Assembly: GCA_018268755.1 (NCBI GenBank)
Contig: JAFDVW010000021.1
Location: 1 to 58,651, forward strand
From: Acidobacteriota bacterium
GTDB taxonomy: Bacteria; Acidobacteriota; Terriglobia; Terriglobales; Acidobacteriaceae
Length of the DNA stretch: 58,651 nt
Reading direction: 5' to 3'
Position numbers and translations under genes: made by a program. Each line of letters opens with the position of its first letter. Position 1 is the stretch's first letter. The notes under the pieces are model-generated. The model was not told the DNA's origin and searched no databases. It saw only the letters and a program-made list of their open reading frames with translations. Positions 51,496 through 58,651 of the stretch are shown in pieces.

Positions 51496-53286
51496 TCATT
51501 CCTTGGCCCGTGAGCCGAAGCGCAGCAACGAGATGCGCGGGAAGCTTCCGGGCTCGGCGGCTTCCTGCATCAGCTCCCAGTTCTTCGCCTTCAGCACGTC
51601 GAAGGCGGTCAACATGCCTTCCAGTTCTCCGGAAGCACGATCGACGACCACGCAGCGCTCGAACTTTCCATCGAGGAAGCGGCGAGCCACATCGTGCACG
51701 ATGTCGTCGGGATAGGCCACGGGAAAATCTTTTTGCGCCAGCGCCTGCGCCTCCGCATCGGGAGGCGCCTTGAGCAGATCGCGCCGGTAAAGCACCCCCA
51801 GCAGGCGTTCCTTCTCATCCACCACCGGCACCACTTCGTGGCCGGCCACGTTGGGCAGAAAATCCTTCACCAGGCTCTTGTCGAGAACGGTGTCGATCTC
51901 CGGATTCATGATGTCCTGCACCCGCAGGATTTTCATGGGATCGATCTCCAGCGCATCCGGCACCAGCATGCCGTGGCGCGCCAGACGCTCCGTGTTGATG
52001 GTGTGGCGCATAAAGAAGTGCCCGGCCAGGTCGGCCACCACTGCCACCAAAAATACGGGAAGGATCGCGTTGTAGGCTCCCGTAACCTCCAGCATGAACA
52101 GAATGGCGCTGGGGGTGGCGCGATAGAGGCTGCCAAACAGGGCCGCGGTCGCCACCATGCCATACAGTCCGATGGTCGAAGCATGGGGCAGGAACAGGTG
52201 GACCACCGATCCAAATGCCGCGCCCAGACTGCCGCCGATCATCAGCGCCGGCGCAAATGTGCCTCCGGAAGCGCCCGACCCGAGGGCGGCGCCAAAGGCC
52301 ACCAACTTGGCCAGGCCAATGGAGGTGAGTTCCCGTAGCGAATGGGGTTGGGCCAACAGATCGGCAATCACCGAATAGCCCGTGCCCAGCACCTCGGGGC
52401 GAAATATGGCGATCCCGCCCACGATCAGGCCGCCCAACGCCGGAACCAGGGGAAACCAAATCTTCAGCCGTTCGAAGGACTGCTCGGCAAAGTGCAGAGT
52501 ACGCGTCATCAACCATGCCAGGCCGGCACAGAACACGCCCAGAACCACGAAGAAAGGCAGCTCCGGGGCGTGAAAGTGATAGGCCGTGTTCACGGGAAAA
52601 ACCGGGTCGGCGCCGCGAAACGCCATGGCCACCAGAGTGCCCGTAGCCGAGGCGATGGCAATCGGCACAAAGGAGCGGGCGCGAAACTCAAAGACCAGCA
52701 GCTCCACCGCCAGCATGACGCCGGCAAAAGGCGTTTTGAAGACCCCGGCCAACCCGGCCGCCGCCCCGCAAGCCAATAAAGTACGCCGCTCTGCCGGGGA
52801 CGAGGGAATCAGCCGGCTGATCAGCGAGCCCAGGGCCGCCCCGGTCTGGATGATGGGCCCCTCTGCGCCAAAGGGACCGCCGCTGCCCACTGTAAGGGCC
52901 GCGCTCAAGGGCTTGAAGAAGCTCACTCGCGGCTTCACGATGCTGCGATTATTCAGCACCACCGACATCGCCGCTGGAATGCCATCGCCCTTGATCTCCG
53001 GGGCAAAATAGTGGACCAGGATGCCGACCAGCAGTCCCCCCAACGCCGGAAGCAACGGCATCCAGGCATGGTGTGGCGCCAGATTGGGGGGAAGATATTC
53101 CCCACTGGCCTTCCCATAAAAACAAAGATTGGAGATGAAGTTGATGGCCCGCAGCAGGCCTTCCGATACCAGGCCGCCGCTGATGCCGACCAGCACGGCG
53201 ACCAGCGACAGCACCAGCATGCGCGAGGCCATGTGGTGACTTCCCAAGTGGGGATCTTTCGGCGATTTGCGGAAGAAATTCATCAT
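51496..53286 (-). CDS. ClC-family chloride channel/transporter with C-terminal CBS pair
   Basis: 596-residue membrane protein. Filter motifs: GDGIPAA (instead of the common GSGIP), GSGGPFGAEGPIIQTGAALGS with the gating Glu in EGP, and GSGASGGTFAPALMIGGSLG. The gating Glu suggests a Cl-/H+ exchanger rather than a pure channel, while the Asp in GDGIP departs from the Ser that contacts chloride in E. coli ClcA, so ion preference may differ. Two CBS domains (about 450-575) could bind adenine nucleotides. The start overlaps the end of the MarR gene by four bases, so it is under MarR control in one operon. Confidence 0.92.
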   Translation of the reverse strand: MMNFFRKSPKDPHLGSHHMASRMLVLSLVAVLVGISGGLVSEGLLRAINFISNLCFYGKASGEYLPPNLAPHHAWMPLLPALGGLLVGILVHYFAPEIKGDGIPAAMSVVLNNRSIVKPRVSFFKPLSAALTVGSGGPFGAEGPIIQTGAALGSLISRLIPSSPAERRTLLACGAAAGLAGVFKTPFAGVMLAVELLVFEFRARSFVPIAIASATGTLVAMAFRGADPVFPVNTAYHFHAPELPFFVVLGVFCAGLAWLMTRTLHFAEQSFERLKIWFPLVPALGGLIVGGIAIFRPEVLGTGYSVIADLLAQPHSLRELTSIGLAKLVAFGAALGSGASGGTFAPALMIGGSLGAAFGSVVHLFLPHASTIGLYGMVATAALFGSLYRATPSAILFMLEVTGAYNAILPVFLVAVVADLAGHFFMRHTINTERLARHGMLVPDALEIDPMKILRVQDIMNPEIDTVLDKSLVKDFLPNVAGHEVVPVVDEKERLLGVLYRRDLLKAPPDAEAQALAQKDFPVAYPDDIVHDVARRFLDGKFERCVVVDRASGELEGMLTAFDVLKAKNWELMQEAAEPGSFPRISLLRFGSRAKE

Positions 53287-53732
53287 GCGGACACCTGGAT
53301 CTTGCCGGGGCGGCGCCGGGACGGCTTCCGGCGCGTCACCTTCTGCAAAGCCCGGACCAGGGCGGGCCCGCGCTTATACAGCTCCTGTTGATGGTCCAGC
53401 GACAACTCGTGCAGAATGCGCTCGCCTTTTGCGGTGAGCAGCAGGAGTACTTCCCGATGGTCCTCTTCCCCGCGATGGCGATGCACATACCCGCCTGCCA
53501 CCAGCCGGTTGGCCAGCTCGACCGTGCTGTGGTGCTGGAGTTTCATGCGCTCCGCCAGTTCCGCGATTCGCGGCTTCACGCCGCGGGGAAGCCCTTTGAC
53601 GGCCAACAGGAGCTGGTGCTGTTGCGGCTCGAGCTTCCGGGCCCGCGCCGCCTGCTCGCTGAAATGCAGGAAGTTACGGATCTGATAGCGCAATTCCGCC
53701 AGGGCCTGATAGTTGGGAGGAGTGGAATTCAC
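53283..53732 (-). CDS. MarR-family regulator upstream of ClC
   Basis: 149 residues. Winged helix with EPQQHQLLLAVKGLP, IAELAERMKLQHHSTVELANRL as recognition region and wing segment RHRGEEDHREVLLLLTAKG. It is followed, with a four-base overlap, by the ClC gene, which it probably controls. The only possible start is GTG at 53730-53732 because TGA is in frame 12 bases upstream; no Shine-Dalgarno is present. A basic tail (RRKPSRRRPGK) follows the fold. Confidence 0.88.
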   Translation of the reverse strand: MNSTPPNYQALAELRYQIRNFLHFSEQAARARKLEPQQHQLLLAVKGLPRGVKPRIAELAERMKLQHHSTVELANRLVAGGYVHRHRGEEDHREVLLLLTAKGERILHELSLDHQQELYKRGPALVRALQKVTRRKPSRRRPGKIQVSA

Positions 53733-53757
53733 AGATATATCGTATCACGATATATAT
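53733..53757 (-). promoter_or_regulatory. MarR operator with probable leaderless promoter
   Basis: ATATATCG (53735-53742) and CGATATAT (53748-53755) form a perfect 8-bp inverted repeat around TATCA, immediately before the GTG start. TACGAT inside it lies six bases before the GTG and could be the -10 box, so MarR binding would block its own promoter. Confidence 0.6.
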
Positions 53758-53763
53758 CTCACG

Positions 53764-54027
53764 TTGTCATCCTGAGCAAGGGGCGGCTTCGCTTTGCGAA
53801 GCCGCCCCGCAGTCGAAGGATCCCTATATCCAGGAGTGCACGTAGGGATGCTTCGCCTTGCCGAAGCGGCGCTGCGCTTGCTCCTGCGGCGCTCAGCATG
53901 ACAGGGGTTAGAGGACGTTGGTCATTCCGTGCGAAGTGGCCCTGCAGTCACAGTAGTGGCGCAGAGGGATCCTTCGACTTTGAATGGAATGCGCGCCGCG
54001 CATTCCATCCATCGCTCAGGATGACAA
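53764..54027. repeat. Dispersed hairpin-repeat block bounded by a 14-bp inverted repeat
   Basis: TTGTCATCCTGAGC (53764-53777) and GCTCAGGATGACAA (54014-54027) are perfect inverted copies, with a third near-copy GCTCAGCATGACA at 53891-53903. Inside are a perfect 13-bp hairpin (GGGGCGGCTTCGC / GCGAAGCCGCCCC, 53780-53808), TCGAAGGATCCCTA with TAGGGATGCTTCG (53813-53855) and TGGAATGCGCG/CGCGCATTCCA near 53985-54008. No gene is seen in 53733-54120; the last 90 bases hold the purB promoter (TAGAAT at 54077). Confidence 0.8.
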
Positions 54028-54120
54028 ATTTCGGCGCCAAATCGCGCTGCACTGGCCCCAAACCGCGCTCTCCATTTAGAATCCTTCATTCCCTAATTTC
54101 AGATTGCGAGGTAGCCCCCC

Positions 54121-55455
<1,335 letters not shown>

Positions 55456-55472
55456 TTCGGGCCGCAAAACAA

Positions 55473-55504
55473 AAGGGACGCAGCCTGGACTGCGCCCCTT
55501 TTTT
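55473..55504. terminator. Bidirectional terminator between purB and doxX
   Basis: AGGG-A-CGCAG pairs with CTGCG-C-CCCT around a 6-base loop, with TTTTTT on the plus side and A-rich AAAACAAAA on the other (a T-run on the minus strand), serving both converging genes. Confidence 0.85.
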
Positions 55505-55520
55505 GTTGCACGATGCTGGC

Positions 55521-55931
55521 TTACGCGCGCTTGCTGAGGGCGTTGTCCGCCGCCACCGCTCCCGGGCCGGCCAACACCAGGGCCAGCGATGCCGCCAGCA
55601 TGATCAGGGCAAACTCAAAGCCCATGGGCAGGAAGAAGCCATGCTTGAGGTGGACAGTCAGGATTGCCACCACCATGTCAATCGCGTTGAGCCCGGCCGC
55701 ATAGCGCGTGAGCAGGCCGGCAATCAACAGAAGACCGCCCACGAATTCCACAGTAATCAGGATAGCTGCCGACACCGCGGGAAGCGGGATGCCCAGGCCC
55801 GTCATCATGCCCTGCACGCCGTGAAACCCGAAAGTGAAAAGCTTTTGTTGACCATGCATGAAGAACACGAGGCCCGTCACCACGCGAAGGAGCGTCAGAC
55901 CCCAGGATGTAGAATTCCTACTGTTGCTCAT
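55521..55931 (-). CDS. DoxX-family membrane protein
   Basis: 136 residues with four membrane helices (LTLLRVVTGLVFFMHGQQKL, AAILITVEFVGGLLLIAGLL, AGLNAIDMVVAILTVHL, FALIMLAASLALVLAGPGA). DoxX-like proteins are quinone- or redox-associated, sometimes linked to thiosulfate oxidation or detoxification, but the exact function is unknown. AAGGAG is six bases before the ATG at 55929-55931, which overlaps the stop of the upstream MarR gene (ATGA), so both are one translationally coupled operon. Confidence 0.9.
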   Translation of the reverse strand: MSNSRNSTSWGLTLLRVVTGLVFFMHGQQKLFTFGFHGVQGMMTGLGIPLPAVSAAILITVEFVGGLLLIAGLLTRYAAGLNAIDMVVAILTVHLKHGFFLPMGFEFALIMLAASLALVLAGPGAVAADNALSKRA

Positions 55932-56428
55932 AAGTTTCTCCTTGTAATCTCCGAACTCGGTAGCGCGGCGACGCTGCAACGCACCGCCTGTAATAGCTGT
56001 AACAGCAACTTCAATTTTTTCTCCCCCAGGCCACCCAGGGCTTTGTGAATCAAGTCTTCCAGGGGGCGGTCCAGGGCTCGCAGCGCCTCCAACCCGCTTT
56101 TGGTAATGCGCGCCATGATCACACGGCGGTCTTTCTGATCGCGGGCGCGCTGGATCAGGCCGCGCTTCTCCATCCGGTCCAGCAGGCGGGTGATGTCTGG
56201 GTCGCGTTCGATCATGCGTTCCCCCATCTCGCTGCAGGCCAGGCCTTTCTCGCCGGCGCCCCGCAGGATGCGCAGGGCGTTGTATTGGGTGCGCGACAAT
56301 CCGTGCTCTTTCATCAGCTCGGCCGCCAGCCAGCCGGCACGGTCGGCGGTCAGCTGCAGCGAAACCAGTAGTTCTTCTTCCAGACTGCGAAAGGGCTTGC
56401 TCTGTTGAATTTCAGTCAGCAGGTTCAT
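55928..56428 (-). CDS. MarR-family regulator upstream of DoxX
   Basis: 166-residue winged-helix repressor: HGLSRTQYNALRILRGAGEKGLACSEMGERM, recognition helix region RDPDITRLLDRMEKRGLIQR, wing DQKDRRVIMARITKSG. It likely controls itself and the DoxX gene, as MarR-DoxX pairs often respond to oxidants or aromatic compounds. The promoter should be in 56429-56666, shared with the divergent BON gene; an inverted repeat lies there at 56619-56640. Confidence 0.9.
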   Translation of the reverse strand: MNLLTEIQQSKPFRSLEEELLVSLQLTADRAGWLAAELMKEHGLSRTQYNALRILRGAGEKGLACSEMGERMIERDPDITRLLDRMEKRGLIQRARDQKDRRVIMARITKSGLEALRALDRPLEDLIHKALGGLGEKKLKLLLQLLQAVRCSVAALPSSEITRRNL

Positions 56429-56618
56429 GGCGGATGGCGCTCAATTTATTCGTTATCACGACTATTGTCAATACAGGGAATCAGATGCGCGGGGCCCGCG
56501 GAAAGTCGCAAATAATGGGCGTCCGCCCCCCAACCATCGCCGGGCCCGGGGTCCCTCTTTACGTATTTTTACGCGGCCCTCCCCCGCGAAACGGCAACCT
56601 TCCCGCCCTCGACGCATC

Positions 56619-56640
56619 TAATTAACTGTCCGGTTAATTA
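56619..56640. promoter_or_regulatory. Perfect inverted-repeat operator before the BON gene
   Basis: TAATTAAC (56619-56626) and GTTAATTA (56633-56640) flank TGTCCG. It lies 26 bases before the BON gene start. The pattern suits a MarR or TetR-type regulator; the divergent MarR protein is one candidate. Confidence 0.6.
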
Positions 56641-56666
56641 AAACCCGGAGCATGAGGAGGATGGCA

Positions 56667-57422
56667 ATGAAAGGCATTTCTAAATGGTTTTCGGCGCTGT
56701 TCGCAGTGGCTGTGCTGACCGCCGGATTGGCAGCGCAGACCTCCGGCGCCGCGCGCTACGACCAGGACATTCAGGCCCGCGTGGCCAAACAACTGGCGGA
56801 GAAAAAAGAGTTTCAGCAGGTCCAGTCTTCCGTGGAGGATGGCATCGTGACCCTTACGGGCAGCGTAGACATCTACCAGCAGAAGCTGGATGCGGCGAAG
56901 AAAGTGCGCAAGCTGGAGAACGTACAGGGAGTCCGCAATCAGCTGGAGGTGAGCTCCCGCGTGCCCGACGAGCAGTTGACGGCCACGCTGGACCGCAAGC
57001 TGTATTACGACCGCATGGGCTACGACAATACCTTCAACTTCGTCACAGTTTCCGTGAAAGACGGTGTGGCCACGTTGGGAGGCGAGACCATGAGCTACAT
57101 GGCGCGGGATTCGGCGGTTTCCATCGCCAACTTCCTGCCCGGCGTAAAGGATGTGGTCAACGAAATCAAGGTCGCTCCGACCTCAAGCTTCGATGACAGC
57201 ATCCGGATGCGCGCGCTGCGCGCCATCTACCGCGACCCAGTGCTGGGACGCTATGGTAGCGACCCGGCCCGGCCCATCCGCATCGTGGTCAACAACGGCA
57301 ACCTCGCGTTGTACGGCACGGTGGAGAGCACGATGGACAAGCAGCTCGCCGGCATGCGGGCCAACCAGGTCTTCGGGGCGTTCAAAGTCGAGAACAACCT
57401 GGAAGTCGCCAAAAAGTCCTAA
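56667..57422 (+). CDS. Exported protein with BON domains
   Basis: 251 residues. Signal peptide (WFSALFAVAVLTAGLAAQ), then BON-type modules, small alpha/beta folds thought to bind lipid or the cell envelope: QDIQARVAKQLAEKKEFQQV with VEDGIVTLTGSVDIYQQK; a second with VTVSVKDGVATLGGETMSYM; and a third from RMRALRAIYRDPVLGRYGS to IVVNNGNLALYGTVES. Similar to OsmY-type stress proteins. The ATG at 56667 has GAGGAGG seven bases upstream; the upstream ATGs at 56652 and 56661 are too close to it. A terminator follows. Confidence 0.9.
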   Translation: MKGISKWFSALFAVAVLTAGLAAQTSGAARYDQDIQARVAKQLAEKKEFQQVQSSVEDGIVTLTGSVDIYQQKLDAAKKVRKLENVQGVRNQLEVSSRVPDEQLTATLDRKLYYDRMGYDNTFNFVTVSVKDGVATLGGETMSYMARDSAVSIANFLPGVKDVVNEIKVAPTSSFDDSIRMRALRAIYRDPVLGRYGSDPARPIRIVVNNGNLALYGTVESTMDKQLAGMRANQVFGAFKVENNLEVAKKS

Positions 57423-57444
57423 CCGGGACTAAGTAGGCAGGAAA

Positions 57445-57471
57445 GGGCGTGGCGCAAGCCGCGCCCTTTTT
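57445..57471 (+). terminator. Rho-independent terminator after the BON gene
   Basis: GGGCGTGGC pairs with GCCGCGCCC (one wobble) around GCAA, followed by TTTTTGTTG. Confidence 0.88.
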
Positions 57472-57562
57472 GTTGTTTGCGCCGGACCTTCTTCACTTCA
57501 CAGATGGGGTGCAATCAGTTACATTTTCCCTCCGATAACTCGCTAGCCTGGTATTGGAGTGA

Positions 57563-57652
57563 AAGAAAGTCCGCGACATGATCAAGCAGCTCGAAAAAGA
57601 TGGCTGGATACTCGTGCGGACCAAAGGAAGCCATCGCCCTACAACCGGTTAA
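57563..57652 (+). pseudogene. HicA toxin remnant
   Basis: In this frame the bases read KKVRDMIKQLEKDGWILVRT and then KGSHR, a close match to the N-terminal half of HicA mRNA interferases, including the catalytic His of GSHR. A stop follows after four more codons, so the second half of the fold is missing. The codon just upstream is TGA, so the usual start is lost (an internal ATG is at 57578). There is no hicB. The end overlaps the 3' end of larB on the other strand. Confidence 0.75.
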
Positions 57653-58385
57653 TCAGCGACGCCACATACCCAGCGCCGAATCCGTTATCGATATTGACCA
57701 CGCTCACGTTCGAAGCGCAAGAGTTCATCATGCCCAGCAGCGCAGCCACGCCCTGGAAGGCCGCGCCGTAACCTATGCTGGTCGGGACGGCGATCACCGG
57801 CACGCCCACCAGTCCGCCGACCACGCTGGGCAGCGCGCCCTCCATGCCGGCGCAGACCACCACCACTCGTGCCCGCGTCAGGCTCTCGCGATTGGCCAGC
57901 AGGCGATGGATTCCGGCCACACCCACATCGTAAAGATGCTCGACGTCATTGCCCATGAGTTCCGCGGTGGTCACCGCTTCTTCCGCCACGGGAATGTCGC
58001 TGGTCCCGGCCGAGACCACGGCAATCACGCCCTTGCCGTATTTTTTGCGGTCCTGCTCGAGGACGATGGCACGGGCCAGCGGCCGGTATTCCGCCTTGCG
58101 AACTTTTTTCTTCACCGCCTTGAACTGCTCTTCGCTGGCGCGAGTAGCCAGAACATTGCTGCCATGCTGAGCCAGGCGGGCAAAAATCTGCGCGGTCTGC
58201 GCCGGGGTCTTTCCTTGTCCAAAGACAACTTCCGGCATGCCCATACGCAAGGTGCGATGATGATCGACCTTGGCAAAACCCAAATCCTCGAAAGGAAGAT
58301 GGCGTAAGCGGCCCACCGCATCATCGGGCGTGAGTTTTCCTTTGCGGACTTCTTCGAAAAGCTTGCGGATCGCCTCGGCCTGCAT
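57639..58385 (-). CDS. larB: LarB, nickel-pincer cofactor biosynthesis carboxylase
   Basis: 248 residues. LarB carboxylates and hydrolyses nicotinic acid adenine dinucleotide at the start of nickel-pincer nucleotide synthesis, the cofactor of lactate racemase and relatives. A short N-terminal domain (IRKLFEEVRKGKLTPDDAVGRLR, LGFAKVDHHRTLRMGMPEVVFGQGKT) precedes the PurE-like core (VIAVVSAGTSDIPVAEEAVT, VVVVCAGMEGALPSVVGGLVGVPVIAVPTSIGYGA, NIDNGFGAGYVA). The length is normal. larC and larE are not in the window; they may lie beyond its end. Confidence 0.93.
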   Translation of the reverse strand: MQAEAIRKLFEEVRKGKLTPDDAVGRLRHLPFEDLGFAKVDHHRTLRMGMPEVVFGQGKTPAQTAQIFARLAQHGSNVLATRASEEQFKAVKKKVRKAEYRPLARAIVLEQDRKKYGKGVIAVVSAGTSDIPVAEEAVTTAELMGNDVEHLYDVGVAGIHRLLANRESLTRARVVVVCAGMEGALPSVVGGLVGVPVIAVPTSIGYGAAFQGVAALLGMMNSCASNVSVVNIDNGFGAGYVASLINRL

Positions 58386-58419
58386 GCGCTGATTAGCTTA
58401 CACCACTGCAGTCCCGTTT

Positions 58420-58651
58420 GAGCGCCGCTCAAGCAAGCACAGCGCCGCTTCCGCAAGTCGAAGCGTCCCTACCCGCATCCCGACTGTAGGGATTCTTCGA
58501 CTGCGCCGCCGTTCGCCCAGCGAACGGCTACTTCGCTCAGAATGACAAATACACCGCCATCTGTCCTGCTGAGCGCCGCCGATGCAAGCACAGCGTAGCT
58601 TCGGCAAGTCGAAGCATCCCTACCTGTATCCCGACTGTAGGGATTCTTCGA
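58420..58651. repeat. Two 81-bp direct repeats of the dispersed hairpin family
   Basis: 58420-58500 and 58571-58651 match at about 72 of 81 positions. Each contains TCGAAGC-(G/A)-TCCCTAC paired with GTAGGGATTCTTCGA. Between them GCTCAGAATGACAA (58535-58548) is a near-copy of the inverted-repeat end at 54014-54027, and CGTTCGC-CCA-GCGAACG forms a hairpin. The second copy runs off the window. Confidence 0.8.

Overview
The window (58,651 bases, GC-rich) looks like a chromosome segment of a soil acidobacterium, probably class Terriglobia. Support for this: an Oar-type TonB receptor with an N-terminal carboxypeptidase-like domain, a large Ser/Thr kinase fused to FlgO-like and TPR parts, a FecR/DUF6600 envelope protein with WxxGRW-like blocks, secreted glycosidases, a PEP-CTERM-like protein and dispersed hairpin repeats carrying TCATCCTGAGC. 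No phage, plasmid or transposase gene is visible. The placement is inference from gene content.

Layout. 1-2.9 kb: end of clpC, a VapBC toxin-antitoxin pair, a glutaredoxin-like protein, and an overlapping pair encoding a small HTH-like protein and a nucleoside-deoxyribosyltransferase/TIR-like protein. 2.9-8.4 kb: lemA plus a DUF2207 protein, acyl-CoA dehydrogenase, two small envelope proteins, a 2Fe-2S ferredoxin and a Cys-rich small protein. 8.5-11.3 kb: a TPR protein with a Fis-like HTH, and adenylate kinase. 11.5-17.8 kb: an arsenic region with an ACR3 pump on one side and tRNA-Arg, arsR, arsM, arsC and an aquaporin on the other. Between them lie three copies of a 316-bp hairpin repeat and a 3-hydroxyacyl-CoA dehydrogenase gene, bracketed by two copies of a 91-bp element.

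17.8-31 kb: small membrane proteins, TauE/SafE plus DUF1634, a lipoprotein with an Ig-like tail, an acyltransferase-like membrane protein, a chemoreceptor, hydrolase, FmdB and PilZ proteins, the Ser/Thr kinase and a PEP-CTERM-like protein. 31-38 kb: the TonB receptor, divergent from a GH20 hexosaminidase, then a two-module thioredoxin-fold protein. 38-44.4 kb: a histidine kinase and NtrC-type regulator pair, a second PIN toxin-antitoxin pair, and the FecR protein behind a sigma-54-like promoter. 44.4-51.5 kb: exported trehalase, a PfkB sugar kinase, a six-hairpin glycosidase and a GH13 alpha-glucosidase. 51.5-58.7 kb: ClC plus MarR, purB, DoxX plus MarR, a BON protein, a hicA remnant, larB and dispersed repeats.

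Working together: the ars genes cover sensing, arsenate reduction, methylation and export of arsenic. The sugar genes would break down alpha-glucans and trehalose outside the inner membrane and phosphorylate a released sugar. The NtrC-type regulator may act on the two sigma-54-like promoters, which is unproven. Several genes have no Shine-Dalgarno but a -10-like box exactly six bases before the start codon, suggesting leaderless mRNAs.
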